The notes beneath the pieces are model-generated. The model did no database searches. It was not told where the DNA came from and worked only from the letters and a program-made list of their open reading frames with translations. Positions 34,070 through 43,305 of a stretch of 64,000 nt of DNA are shown here, one piece after another. Numbering within the stretch: the first letter of the stretch is position 1; each line of letters opens with the position of its first letter. Made by a program: the position numbers and the translations under genes. Origin of the DNA: Ravibacter sp964559125. Lineage in GTDB: Bacteria; Bacteroidota; Bacteroidia; Cytophagales; Spirosomataceae. The stretch lies in the NCBI GenBank assembly GCA_964559125.1, contig CAZLGW010000032.1, forward strand, positions 4,377 through 68,376. Reading direction: 5' to 3'.

Positions 34070-35500
34070 TTATATCATCGCCTGAATACCCGGTTTCCCT
34101 ACCCCGAAAAGCGCCGACACTCCGAAACGGAATCCGGTCCTGGTGCCGAGGTAGGGATTTCCGGCCACCCATCCTTCCGTTTTGGCTTCGCCGGCTGCAA
34201 ATAAGCGCCAGGTTTTGTCGAGGCTATAGGCTACATGCAGTTTTAACATACCACCCGGACGGGCTTTCGTGTCGTAGAAGTCCGACGGCTGAAGCCACAG
34301 CATGGCAGACGGCTGGAGCAGCCATTTCTTTTCTGCACCGGAGGGTAAAGAATAGGGGCTTCTTTCGATCTCGATACCGGGCAGCCATTGTTCCTTATTA
34401 CGATAGGCGTGAAGGCTCAGCAGGTATTGCCGGTTGTCTTTTTCCAGGAAAACATCGGCGCTGAGATCATAGCCGAAAGAGTTGAGATAGTGCCTCACAG
34501 CAAAATTGAACGCCGTATTGCGGCCTGTCCTGATCCGGTTAATGCCGATCATGAAAGGAGACAGGAAATTGAGATATTGCATCCTCCTCATTTTTTCGAG
34601 GTAGTCGTACTCTTCCTGTGTGAGTGAAGTGGTTTTGATAGCCCGGTCAATGCCGGTCCCGCTGGGGTGTATGCCCCTGGCCTCATAGGGCTCGTCGGGC
34701 CTGTGGAGGTCGTACACCCACGGTGTAAAATCCCAGCCTACAAAATCGCGGTCGGCAACGGTAACGCCGTAGGTATTCATACTGTCGATACTGGCATTGT
34801 AATCGCTTCTTTTAAACTGTCCTACATAATCGAGCGTATGTTTGGTGAGCAGGATATTCAGTGCGACGTTGGCATGCCGGGAGCCCAGGTAAAAGTTGTC
34901 TCTCTGCAAACCCCGCATCAGGAGAAATTCGCTTTCGATACCTGCAGCGAAGCTTCTTACCAGTTCCTGCGGCGCCTCTTTTTTCAGCCGGATCAGGTCT
35001 TCATCTTTTACACGGCTCACCGAACCGTTGGCAAAGCCGCCGTTGAAACGGTTATAGGTCTCGTCGTAAGACGAAATTCCCCTGATCGTCAGCCCGGCTC
35101 TGTGGAACTCCTCATGCAGCCATTGGGGAGACAGTACAACCCCGTAATAGGTGAATACATAATCGACAAGCCCGGAGGTAGCATTAGAGGCAATGCGGTT
35201 AAGGATTCTCTTTCCCCTGGTGTCGGGCTTGATGACCTTATGCCACAGCCGGTTGTTGAAGTGATAATTCAGGCGATGGAGATTTTGAGTTACCGAAAGG
35301 GCCTGCTGCATAGAAAAGCTGTCGAAAAATTCACCTGCGCGTACGGCATCCTGCTGAAAAGGCAGGTCGACAAACGGCAGGTCTATCTGCAGCGGGTAGT
35401 CCGGGGCATTTTCTGCCGATTGGCCCATCACCGTCGTTCCAGGGTATGCGGCCGCCAGCAGGGAAGGCAGAAGGAGGTTTTTAATGAGTGATTTTTTCAT
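34070..35500 (-). CDS. Envelope protein with an HExxH motif, function unknown
   Basis: I chose the ATG at 35500, which begins MKKSLIKNLLLPSLLAAAYP, a signal peptide; the frame is open for 94 further codons upstream, but these look non-coding. The 476-residue protein has a helical N-terminal half with H129-E-E-F-H133 in SPQWLHEEFHRAGLTI and a Glu pair (Glu189/Glu191, GIESEF) in a later helix. This is the ligand pattern of a gluzincin-type zinc site. The C-terminal half has alternating strands (RTGFRFGVSALFGVGKP) like an outer-membrane barrel. The family is not recognised. It is divergent from a TonB-dependent receptor. Confidence 0.75.
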   Translation of the reverse strand: MKKSLIKNLLLPSLLAAAYPGTTVMGQSAENAPDYPLQIDLPFVDLPFQQDAVRAGEFFDSFSMQQALSVTQNLHRLNYHFNNRLWHKVIKPDTRGKRILNRIASNATSGLVDYVFTYYGVVLSPQWLHEEFHRAGLTIRGISSYDETYNRFNGGFANGSVSRVKDEDLIRLKKEAPQELVRSFAAGIESEFLLMRGLQRDNFYLGSRHANVALNILLTKHTLDYVGQFKRSDYNASIDSMNTYGVTVADRDFVGWDFTPWVYDLHRPDEPYEARGIHPSGTGIDRAIKTTSLTQEEYDYLEKMRRMQYLNFLSPFMIGINRIRTGRNTAFNFAVRHYLNSFGYDLSADVFLEKDNRQYLLSLHAYRNKEQWLPGIEIERSPYSLPSGAEKKWLLQPSAMLWLQPSDFYDTKARPGGMLKLHVAYSLDKTWRLFAAGEAKTEGWVAGNPYLGTRTGFRFGVSALFGVGKPGIQAMI

Positions 35501-35528
35501 GTCTCGGGAATTTAATGGCTGATTGCGG

Positions 35529-35536
35529 CAAAAGTA
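35529..35536 (-). promoter_or_regulatory. -7 box of the HExxH envelope gene
   Basis: Read on the minus strand this is TACTTTTG, a perfect TAnnTTTG. It is 28 bases upstream of the ATG at 35500 and supports that start. Confidence 0.45.
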
Positions 35537-35789
35537 AGCCGGATGCTTTTCTCCGCGAGACACGATTCTACGAAGTTCATTTCCGCTCGACAAACTGCAT
35601 CGCAGGCAGATAAGCTGTGCGGACAACCCCTTAAAAAGACATTTCAACCGGTGTATTCCGCACTTCATCGAATATCCCTTTCTTACTGTAGGACATACGG
35701 GCAAATTTGTGTCGGTAAAAGGAGGTTCGGAAGTATATAAAGAGATCCTCCGGCAAACCGTAATTAGCCATTTAACAACCATTTATTCC

Positions 35790-38165
35790 ATGAAAAATAT
35801 ACTTTTAACATTCATGCTCCTGGCGCCGGCGCTGTCACAGGCGCAGCAGCTAACCCAGTCGGTGCGGGGAGTAGTGCGGGATGAAGTCTCCCGCAGCCCG
35901 CTGACGGGCGTTTCAGTCCTTTTGCTTCAACCGGAAGAAGCCCCGCATAAGGGCGCTATGACGGACACCGAAGGAGAATTCCTGATTACCGGAGTACCTA
36001 CCGGTCGCCATTCTTTTCGTTTCAGTATGGTCGGCTATGAAGAACAACTGCTTTCTAATATCATCATTACCGGCGGAAAGGAGGTTGTACTGGAGGTGAC
36101 CATGACTGAATCCATGCAAATGCTTGACGAAGTGGTTGTGACCGCAGACCGCGCCGGCGATAAAGGCAAAACCAATAATGAGCTGGCCCTTGTGAGCGGT
36201 CGGTCGTTTAACGTGGAAGACACGAAGCGGTATGCAGGTTCGCTGGGGGACCCTTCCCGTATGGCTGCCGGCTTTGCAGGCGTTGCATCCGGGAATGACG
36301 CCCGCAACGACATCGTGGTACGCGGAAACTCGCCGACCGGTATGCTTTGGCAGTTGGAAGGCCTCAACATCCCTAACCCCAATCATTTCGGATCGTATTT
36401 TGCCACCGGCGGCCCGGTAAGCATGCTTAATAACAACGTGCTCAGCAAATCCGATTTCCTGACAGGAGCATTTCCCGCACAATACGGCGATGCGCTGTCA
36501 GCAGTTTTCGATCTCAGGTTGAGGGAGGGAAATAACCAGAAGTACGAGTTTATGGGACAAATAGGCTTCAATGGATTTGAAATAGGCGCCGAAGGGCCGT
36601 TTTCCAAAAATTCGAAGGCTTCTTTTTTGCTGAATTACCGTTATTCCACGCTGGGGGTGTTCAAAGCGCTGGGCATAAATTTCGGTACCGGAACCTCTGT
36701 CCCTGATTACCAGGACCTCAACTTTAAGCTTTTGGTCCCTGTGGGACGGAAGGGGAAATTCTCTCTCTTCGGGATCGTAGGGAGCAGCGACGTGCAATTC
36801 CTCGGAAGCGAAACGGATACGACGCTCACCGATCTCTATGGCAGTGAGAATACGAACATGTACGTGAGATACGCGACTAATATCCTGGGAGCTTCCTACG
36901 AACATTCCCTTTCGCCGCGAACCAACCTGAGGCTTGCCGTCGGGACCAGTATGACCCGCGAAAGATACAACGGCGACTCCATCAGCATCGTTACCAGGGA
37001 GGCGTTTCCTGCAGCCGAATCCAGGTACAATACCCGGAAGTATTCCGCTACCGTAAACCTTCGCCATAAATTCAGCTCAAGGAGCAGCCTCTATAGCGGC
37101 ATTTCGGCAGATGTGCTCAATTTCGATCTCTACAACAAGACCATGCACCAGGGAGGGACCGTCGATTCGGTACGTGTGGATGAGAAAGGACAGGTCTCGG
37201 CTCTCACTCAGGCGTATACCCAGTTGCGTTATAGGATAGCCGCTCCCCTGATGCTGACCGCCGGGCTTCATTTTCAGCACCTGAGCCTCAACGGGAAAAC
37301 CGCTCTGGAACCCAGGGCGGGGCTCCGTTACAGCTTCGGCAAAGGACAGGCGCTGGGTGCCAGCTACGGGCTGCATAGCCAGACACAGAATATTTATACC
37401 TATTTTGTAAAGACCCCTACAGAATCGGGTATGGTCCTTACCAACCAGAACCTCGATTTTACAAAGAGCCATCATTTTGTGCTCAGCTATGAAAACAGGC
37501 TGTCGGAGCACCTGCTCCTTAAGATAGAGCCCTACGTGCAGATGATCTGTAACGTGCCGGTGGAGCAGAGGCCTTCCTCTTTTTCGGTACTGAACACCGG
37601 CGCGCTCTTCGGACCTACGGACAGGGATAGCCTGGTCAATGAAGGCTCCGGGAAAAACCTGGGGGTAGAGCTAACGCTGGAGCGGTATTTTAACGACGGC
37701 TACTATTTCCTGGCGACTGCTTCTCTTTTCGATTCGAAGTACAAGGGCAGCGACGAAGTAGAGCGTAACACGGCTTTCAATACGCAGTACATAGCCAATG
37801 TGCTGGGCGGTAAGGAGATCAAAATTGCCCGTACCAATGTCCTGAGCTTCAACGTGAGGTCGACACTGGTAGGAGGCAGGTACTTCACACCGCTCAACCT
37901 CCAGGCTTCCAGGCTGCGCGGCCAGGCGGTTTACCTGGAATCGGAAGCTTTTTCGGAAAGGCAAAAACCCTATTTCAGGACGGATCTAAGGTTTTCATAC
38001 CGCTGGGAAATGGGTAAAAGTACCATGGAGTTTGCCCTCGACCTGCAAAACGTAACAGCTCATAAGAATATATTTCAACAGACCTACAACCCGAGGACAA
38101 ACGCTATTGCCTACCAGTACGGCCAGGGGTTCTTTCCCGTACCCTACTTCAAGGCAACCTTCTGA
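35790..38165 (+). CDS. TonB-dependent receptor with carboxypeptidase-regulatory-like domain
   Basis: The ATG at 35790 starts a signal peptide ending SQAQQ; upstream in-frame codons are unlikely to be used. The N-terminal regulatory-like domain (about 25-105; GVVRDEVSRSPLTGVSVLLL) precedes a plug with DEVVVTADRAGDKGKTNNEL and NDIVVRGNSPTGMLWQLEGL. A barrel follows and ends in YFKATF. It has 791 residues. It differs from SusC by lacking the SusC signature and a SusD partner. The ligand is unknown. Its 3' end overlaps the DUF808 gene on the other strand by 17 bases. Confidence 0.9.
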   Translation: MKNILLTFMLLAPALSQAQQLTQSVRGVVRDEVSRSPLTGVSVLLLQPEEAPHKGAMTDTEGEFLITGVPTGRHSFRFSMVGYEEQLLSNIIITGGKEVVLEVTMTESMQMLDEVVVTADRAGDKGKTNNELALVSGRSFNVEDTKRYAGSLGDPSRMAAGFAGVASGNDARNDIVVRGNSPTGMLWQLEGLNIPNPNHFGSYFATGGPVSMLNNNVLSKSDFLTGAFPAQYGDALSAVFDLRLREGNNQKYEFMGQIGFNGFEIGAEGPFSKNSKASFLLNYRYSTLGVFKALGINFGTGTSVPDYQDLNFKLLVPVGRKGKFSLFGIVGSSDVQFLGSETDTTLTDLYGSENTNMYVRYATNILGASYEHSLSPRTNLRLAVGTSMTRERYNGDSISIVTREAFPAAESRYNTRKYSATVNLRHKFSSRSSLYSGISADVLNFDLYNKTMHQGGTVDSVRVDEKGQVSALTQAYTQLRYRIAAPLMLTAGLHFQHLSLNGKTALEPRAGLRYSFGKGQALGASYGLHSQTQNIYTYFVKTPTESGMVLTNQNLDFTKSHHFVLSYENRLSEHLLLKIEPYVQMICNVPVEQRPSSFSVLNTGALFGPTDRDSLVNEGSGKNLGVELTLERYFNDGYYFLATASLFDSKYKGSDEVERNTAFNTQYIANVLGGKEIKIARTNVLSFNVRSTLVGGRYFTPLNLQASRLRGQAVYLESEAFSERQKPYFRTDLRFSYRWEMGKSTMEFALDLQNVTAHKNIFQQTYNPRTNAIAYQYGQGFFPVPYFKATF

Positions 38166-39015
38166 CAAGCCGTTTGCCCGCTGCCAGCACACCTACCGCA
38201 ATAATTCCCGCCGCCAGGCCTATAACCAGTTCCTTTATTATGACGGGCAACTCAGGGAGGAGGTGATGGAAGAAATCGACATTGTGCACGAAGATACCGC
38301 CCGATACCAGGATAAGCGCTACGGTGCCGATCACACCCAGAAGCTTGATGATCACCGGGAGGGCTTTCACCAGTAAATGCCCTAACTTTGAAAGAAAACC
38401 TTCATCGCCGGAACTTTTTATCAGCTTATAGCCCGCATCGTCCATCCTGACGATCAGTGCTACGACTCCGTAAACGCCTACTGTTGCAAGGACTGCCACC
38501 ACAGAAACGGTCAGTATCTGTATAGCCAGGCTCTGGTCAAGTACGGTGCCCAGGGCTATGATGACGATCTCTACCGAAAGGATAAAGTCAGTAGTAACGG
38601 CTGATTTGATCTTTGATTTTTCTACGTCGCTGCTGTCATCTTTCCGCTCTTCGATTACCTCCTGACCGGTTTTACCGGTACGGTGAAATAAGTATTCGAT
38701 GATTTTCTCTACCCCTTCGTAGGCAAGGTAAAAGCCCCCGATCACCAGTATCACTTTGATGGCGGCCGGGAAAAAAACATTCAGCAGGAGAGCGATCGGT
38801 ACGATGATCACCTTGTTGAGGAAGGAGCCTTTCGTGATGGCCCACAGGACGGGGATCTCCCTTGAAGCGAGAAAGCCGGTAGCTTTTTCGGCATTGACCG
38901 CCAGGTCGTCGCCGAGTATGCCCGCGGTTTTGCGCGTAGCGACTTTACTCATAACCGCCACGTCGTCCATTAGAGCGGCTATATCGTCTAAAATTGCAAA
39001 GATACCTGAAGCCAT
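38149..39015 (-). CDS. DUF808 (YedI-like) inner-membrane protein
   Basis: The N-terminus MASGIFAILDDIAALMDDVA and the later TRKTAGILGDDLAVNAEKATGF are characteristic of the DUF808 family. About six to eight membrane helices follow (for example VIIVPIALLLNVFFPAAIKVI). It has 288 residues, a normal length for the family. The function is not established. It stands between a TonB-dependent receptor on the other strand and a copper-type receptor, with 47 bases to the latter. Confidence 0.92.
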   Translation of the reverse strand: MASGIFAILDDIAALMDDVAVMSKVATRKTAGILGDDLAVNAEKATGFLASREIPVLWAITKGSFLNKVIIVPIALLLNVFFPAAIKVILVIGGFYLAYEGVEKIIEYLFHRTGKTGQEVIEERKDDSSDVEKSKIKSAVTTDFILSVEIVIIALGTVLDQSLAIQILTVSVVAVLATVGVYGVVALIVRMDDAGYKLIKSSGDEGFLSKLGHLLVKALPVIIKLLGVIGTVALILVSGGIFVHNVDFFHHLLPELPVIIKELVIGLAAGIIAVGVLAAGKRLVRRLP

Positions 39016-39061
39016 AGTCGTGTTAATATGGACGTAAATATAGGTATCTGCCCCGGTAAAT

Positions 39062-41080
39062 TCAGAACTTCCAGATCACGTTCATGAAGATATTTCTTCC
39101 CATGCGGGGCAGCCGGTTCCAGTCGGCGAAGGTGGTGTAATTCTGATCAAGGAGGTTTTCCGCTCCGGCTTTGAGGATGAGCGTGCGGTCGCCGAATTCG
39201 AAGAGCTGCGATGCCGACAGGTTTAGAACTGCATAGGCCGGCAGGGAGCTCTCTCCGAATGCCGGGTTGAACCGGTTCTGCTTTAAAGCTCCCTCAACTG
39301 ATGCGTCGGCCGAAAAGGATTTGTGTGTAAAGCTAAGCCCTCCGCCATAGCTGAACGGTTGTATCATCGGGAGAGGACCTACGCCTGCTCCCTGGCCGTT
39401 CCGGTAGCCGGCTTTGCTGGTCAACAGCCAGTTTTTACTAAGCTGGTAGCTTAATTCCAACGCAGTGGTCAGTATCCTGGCATGGCGAAGCTGCTCATAT
39501 ACTTTAACGCCCGCCGCACCGATCGTCATGGCACTGAGGCTGTTATCGGGTTTGCCGATAATATAGTCGTATACCTGGAAAGCCGAGCCTGAGGCCTTCA
39601 CCGACAGGCGCGACTGCCGGTAGGCAGCGCTAGCGCCGTAGGTAATGGTCTTCTCATTTTTCATTTCCGGGTTGCCTATATAATCAAAGCGGTCGAAGCT
39701 GTTGAAGAGGAAATAGCCGTAGCCCTCGGAGATACCCGGCGCCCGCTCGCCGTACCCGGCGGTGACAGAAAACAGCCAGCTTTCGCTCTCACGTATAAGC
39801 GAGGAAGAAAGTCTTTTCAGTAGTCTCGTCCGGCTTTTTTGCAAATCGGGGTAAAAGATGCGGAGACTTCCCAGGCCGCTTACATTATCGATCAGGTTGT
39901 TGTGTACTGCAAGGCCGGCCGATGTTGTTATTTTCCACTTTTCATGAAAGGAGTAGCTGTCTTCTGCAAAAAGATCTGCATAACGTGTAGCTACACCCGG
40001 CCAGGTAAGCATGTGCATATCCTTCCGCCCGGGCGCATCAGAAAACATGGTCATTTCGGCAAGGGAATGGTTGTGATGCCCGCTCAGGTTGGCTTTCCAG
40101 TCGTGTTTTTCCTTGTTTCCTTTCAGTTGGGAATAGAAGCCCCAGGTCTGGCTCCATCCCGGCATATCCATCCGCATGGGCACGTCCGGGCGCTCTGAAT
40201 CGTCCATAACATGCCTCACATGATTGTAATACAACTTGGTTTTCCACTCGCTTACAGCGGGCGATATATGATGGTGCATATATTCCAGCGACGCTATATA
40301 GGCCTGTGCAAGTGAGACGTCCATAGGCAAGGCAGGGTAACCTACGTCCGACGCGCGATCGAAGATCAGCGAGGCCTCCAGTTGCCGGTGCTCGCCCGCC
40401 TTATAGCCTGCTATGGCCGACATATTGAGTTTCTTAAAGCCGGAATAGAGGATTTCCGTACCGCCTCCGGCCCTGTAATTACCGGCATTCCTGAAGGTGA
40501 CGTCTGCGTTGGCAAAGAAGGTTTCGCCGGAATAAGCAACCCCCGTTCCTCCTGTTTTCTGCCGGTTATTGGCCTCAAACCCGCCGAATACGCTGCCGGT
40601 AAGTTCCCCCCGGCCGAATGTCCCTTTTTTCCTGGCCAGGTCGAGACTGCCGGCGATAGTCGACCCTCCCGCAGAGCCCGAAGGTCCGCTATGCACCGTA
40701 GCCCTTGCCAGGTTGGTAGTTTCTACGTAGGAGGTAACAGGATCCATTTTATCGGTACAGGCCGCGTATATCCGCATACCGTCTATGGTAATGACGCTGC
40801 GTTCGGAAGCCATTCCGTTGAGGTAGGGTTCCCAGGCGTAGGACCCTCTCCGGATCATATTGACAGCAGCCGATTTTTCCAGGTAGGTGTCCAGCGAAGC
40901 CAGCGGTTTAGCGGATCTGTCTGAAGCTGAGCGCTGCGAAATCACAACTACTTCGCGAAGTTCCTGCAACCCGAAAGTATCTGCAGGAGCCGTATGAGAA
41001 TGATGATGCTGGTCCGTTTGGGAATAAACGGCCTGGCGGCTGAAAATTACCGTAGCTATAAGAAGGACTGACCGGAACAT
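39062..41080 (-). CDS. Copper-type TonB-dependent receptor (OprC/NosA-like)
   Basis: The plug contains GMRIYAACTDKMDPVTSYVE, in which Cys108 and Met112 form the CxxxM motif of the copper receptors OprC and NosA. His290-Val-Met292 (RHVMDDSER) supplies the HxM partner. The N-terminus has a His cluster (QHHHSHT) right after the signal peptide, and Met-rich loops occur (VPMRMDMPGW). It has 672 residues, the usual length. It should import copper through the outer membrane. The gene follows a YtkA/FixH-like lipoprotein by 69 bases, which supports a copper role. Confidence 0.85.
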   Translation of the reverse strand: MFRSVLLIATVIFSRQAVYSQTDQHHHSHTAPADTFGLQELREVVVISQRSASDRSAKPLASLDTYLEKSAAVNMIRRGSYAWEPYLNGMASERSVITIDGMRIYAACTDKMDPVTSYVETTNLARATVHSGPSGSAGGSTIAGSLDLARKKGTFGRGELTGSVFGGFEANNRQKTGGTGVAYSGETFFANADVTFRNAGNYRAGGGTEILYSGFKKLNMSAIAGYKAGEHRQLEASLIFDRASDVGYPALPMDVSLAQAYIASLEYMHHHISPAVSEWKTKLYYNHVRHVMDDSERPDVPMRMDMPGWSQTWGFYSQLKGNKEKHDWKANLSGHHNHSLAEMTMFSDAPGRKDMHMLTWPGVATRYADLFAEDSYSFHEKWKITTSAGLAVHNNLIDNVSGLGSLRIFYPDLQKSRTRLLKRLSSSLIRESESWLFSVTAGYGERAPGISEGYGYFLFNSFDRFDYIGNPEMKNEKTITYGASAAYRQSRLSVKASGSAFQVYDYIIGKPDNSLSAMTIGAAGVKVYEQLRHARILTTALELSYQLSKNWLLTSKAGYRNGQGAGVGPLPMIQPFSYGGGLSFTHKSFSADASVEGALKQNRFNPAFGESSLPAYAVLNLSASQLFEFGDRTLILKAGAENLLDQNYTTFADWNRLPRMGRNIFMNVIWKF

Positions 41081-41149
41081 ATAATGCGTACCGCTGAAAA
41101 TGAACGGAAGGGCCTTAGCCTTGAGGTATATACTTGCCGGCTCAATGGC

Positions 41150-41992
41150 TCACAACTCTATTTCGAAATAAATACTGCTTCCCGGGTTGGATCCGGTTAC
41201 CGGCTCCCCTTTTATCACCTCTCCCTTTTCATTTGCAATTTGGAGATTGATTTTCCAGTAGCCTGTCATGGTCAGGTTGACTGTCCCTTCGTAGACTCCG
41301 TCTTTGAAGGTAAGGTCTACGTTATTGGGGGAACCGTGGTTGTTGCTCATCGCCGGCATCCGCGGATCGATTTTGATCGTATAGCCGTCGACAGGTTCAA
41401 AACCCGATGCCGGTTTCATGCGGTATAACAGGGCGGACATACTATTTGAACCCTTAACCGGTTTCAGGGGATCCAGCATGGTCAATATATATTCCTGACC
41501 GTCTGTTCCGGAGAAGGACTCTACTACCCGCGCGGGAGCGGCCTGAACGGCTGTTTTCCCGGTCGCGGTATAGTTGGCGCCGCCAATCTGGTAAGAGATC
41601 GGGAGCTCCCAGTCTCCGGCCATCGGGAATATGATGAACCCGCTGAAAAGAGAAGAAGTACCTTTAAGTGCTGCTACCTGAGATGCCACGCAGGAATGCT
41701 CCGAGCCGTCGGTCTTCATAAGCGGAGTCCATTTAGCGGTTATGTTATTGGCAACCGCACTTTCGTTGGCATTTCTTATCAGGAAGAACAGTTCATTATA
41801 TCCGGTCGTCAGCTTTCCGCTTACCGAATAAAGATCTACAGTATGGCTTTTATTCTTAACAGAGGTTATAAGCTCCAGTCCTTCGAGTTCATCTAAGGGA
41901 ACAGGGGCCGGATCGGTATCCCGGGAACAGGAAGCCATCAAACCGATAGCCAGGAGAGACAGACAGCAGGCAATATTTTTGAACAGTTTCAT
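41150..41992 (-). CDS. Lipoprotein with YtkA/FixH-like domain
   Basis: The lipobox is IGLMASC (Cys at about residue 22). Two immunoglobulin-like halves follow. The C-terminal one contains DPRMPAMSNNHGSPNNVDLT and YEGTVNLTMTGYWKINLQIA, which fits the YtkA-like/FixH fold; the Met and His residues there could bind copper. It is the first gene of a two-gene leftward unit with the copper-type receptor. It probably handles copper at the outer membrane, but direct evidence is lacking. Confidence 0.75.
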   Translation of the reverse strand: MKLFKNIACCLSLLAIGLMASCSRDTDPAPVPLDELEGLELITSVKNKSHTVDLYSVSGKLTTGYNELFFLIRNANESAVANNITAKWTPLMKTDGSEHSCVASQVAALKGTSSLFSGFIIFPMAGDWELPISYQIGGANYTATGKTAVQAAPARVVESFSGTDGQEYILTMLDPLKPVKGSNSMSALLYRMKPASGFEPVDGYTIKIDPRMPAMSNNHGSPNNVDLTFKDGVYEGTVNLTMTGYWKINLQIANEKGEVIKGEPVTGSNPGSSIYFEIEL

Positions 41993-42091
41993 TTTACCTT
42001 AACTTTTAAATTAGACCGGATTTTAGATCCGGGTATTTTTTCTTCCCTGAGGAAAGTACCGCATAGTTACTCAAGGAGTTTATGCCGAAAG

Positions 42092-42107
42092 TATGACTGT
42101 GGTCATA
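42092..42107. promoter_or_regulatory. Crp/Fnr-type operator TATGACTGTGGTCATA
   Basis: TATGAC and GTCATA are perfect 6-bp half-sites spaced by TGTG, giving the same TGAC-N4-GTCA core as at 30202-30217. The centre is about 62 bases upstream of the inferred start of the second Crp/Fnr gene, the usual class I activator distance. Confidence 0.6.
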
Positions 42108-42127
42108 TGCCGTATTTCCAGGTAGTG

Positions 42128-42158
42128 TTTGCAGCTCCGCAAAACTGAATTATCTTTA
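42128..42158 (+). promoter_or_regulatory. Promoter of the second Crp/Fnr gene
   Basis: TTTG (42128-42131), 19 bases, then TATCTTTA (42151-42158) matches the Bacteroidota promoter with one mismatch in the -7 box. The start would be near 42162. Confidence 0.6.
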
Positions 42159-42200
42159 TAGCGACTTTAACCGCTTAACGTTTCAGAAAAATCCACCCCC

Positions 42201-42773
42201 ATGATAGATATTATCAGATCGGCCTATCAGCATCCGTTGTTGTCGGAAGAGGATTTCCGGCGAATAGCGTCAGTCCACTGTAGAGAGGAGATGGAAAAAG
42301 GGCGGGTTCTTCTTGGAGAAGGACAGGTAGCCAATGAGTACTATATCCTTGAGAGCGGGTTGGTACGCTCTTTTGTGCAGGACTATGACGGGAACGAGAT
42401 CACTACTGAATTTTTTGTGGCAGGAGAAATAGTGATCGTCCCTACCTCCCTGTTTCGTCGAACTCCTTCGCAGGAGACCCTGGTTGCAGTAACAGGCTCG
42501 ACGCTGCTGAAGATTGGTTTCGCCGAATTCCAGGAATTGTTTCACAGCATTCCCGGATTCAGTGAATGGGGCAGGTTGTGGTTTACGCACCAGCTTTTTG
42601 CCATGAAGCAGCGTTCGCTCGAGATGATCACCGAAACCGCCACCAACCGCTACCTGAAACTGATGAAGGAAAAACCGCAGATCATACAATACGTCCCGCT
42701 CAAGCAGATCGCGTCTTTCCTCGGGATCACCGACACTTCACTAAGCCGCATCAGGAAGGAGATCGTTCCTTAG
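42201..42773 (+). CDS. Crp/Fnr-family transcriptional regulator
   Basis: A cyclic-nucleotide-binding-like domain (about 15-125; EGQVANEYYILESGLVRSFV) is followed by a C-terminal winged helix with the recognition helix in FLGITDTSLSRIRKEIV. The SLSRIRK residues are identical to those of the Crp/Fnr protein at 30297, and both genes have a TGAC-N4-GTCA palindrome upstream. It has 190 residues. No Fe-S Cys cluster is visible. It is divergent from the copper-uptake unit and may control it. Confidence 0.9.
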   Translation: MIDIIRSAYQHPLLSEEDFRRIASVHCREEMEKGRVLLGEGQVANEYYILESGLVRSFVQDYDGNEITTEFFVAGEIVIVPTSLFRRTPSQETLVAVTGSTLLKIGFAEFQELFHSIPGFSEWGRLWFTHQLFAMKQRSLEMITETATNRYLKLMKEKPQIIQYVPLKQIASFLGITDTSLSRIRKEIVP

Positions 42774-42865
42774 AAGGTATGCTCCTTCGTTCTCATCCTC
42801 AACCTGACAATTCATTCCCTTCTATTTCTTGTCATTTGGCAAGCGCGTATTCGCACCTTCGCCTT

Positions 42866-42873
42866 TACCTTTG
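42866..42873 (+). promoter_or_regulatory. -7 box of the VOC gene
   Basis: TACCTTTG matches TAnnTTTG exactly and lies 40 bases before the ATG at 42914. The nearest TTTG upstream is 27 bases away, too far for a standard -33 element. Confidence 0.4.
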
Positions 42874-42913
42874 AATGGTAAAACAGCCATTTAGCCATTT
42901 AACATTTTATCCT

Positions 42914-43294
42914 ATGAAAACTAACCCTGTAGTCTGGTTTGAGATTTATGTCGAAGATATGGCCCGGGCCACTTCGTTTTATGAGCAGGTGCTGGACCTG
43001 AAGCTGGAAGATATATCTGATCCGACGGATCAATCCATGCAGATGCGTGCATTCCAGGATGATATGCAGAATCACGGGGCAGGAGGTACCCTGGTGAAAA
43101 TGGAGGGAATGAAGCCGGGAGGAAGCAATGTCGTGATTTATTTCGGCTGCGAAGACTGCGCAGTGGAAGAGAGCAGGGTAGAGGCGGCAGGAGGAAAGGT
43201 GCTTCAGTCCAAGATGTCGATAGGAGACTTTGGGTTTTGCTCGCTGGTAAACGACACGGAAGGCAATACCATAGGCCTGCATTCAATGAAGTAG
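42914..43294 (+). CDS. VOC-superfamily (glyoxalase-like) protein
   Basis: This is one compact vicinal-oxygen-chelate domain of 126 residues: NPVVWFEIYVEDMARATSFY at the start, GGTLVKMEGMKPGGSNVVIY in the middle and VNDTEGNTIGLHS at the end. The ATG at 42914 fits the family better than one 39 bases upstream. Such proteins bind a metal and act on small reactive metabolites or antibiotics, but no specific activity can be assigned. Two SRPBCC-type genes follow closely, and the group is probably one transcript. Confidence 0.88.
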   Translation: MKTNPVVWFEIYVEDMARATSFYEQVLDLKLEDISDPTDQSMQMRAFQDDMQNHGAGGTLVKMEGMKPGGSNVVIYFGCEDCAVEESRVEAAGGKVLQSKMSIGDFGFCSLVNDTEGNTIGLHSMK

Positions 43295-43305
43295 GCATTG
43301 CTGAA

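Noticed and set aside
35501..35782. N-terminal extension of the HExxH envelope protein by 94 codons
   Set aside because: The extension is Cys- and Arg-rich without a signal peptide and overlaps the intergenic region with a -7 box. The ATG at 35500 begins a clear signal peptide.
43237..43305. Upstream start of the short SRPBCC gene inside the VOC gene
   Set aside because: The added residues overlap the VOC C-terminus in another frame and do not resemble the family; the ATG at 43306 begins the domain.
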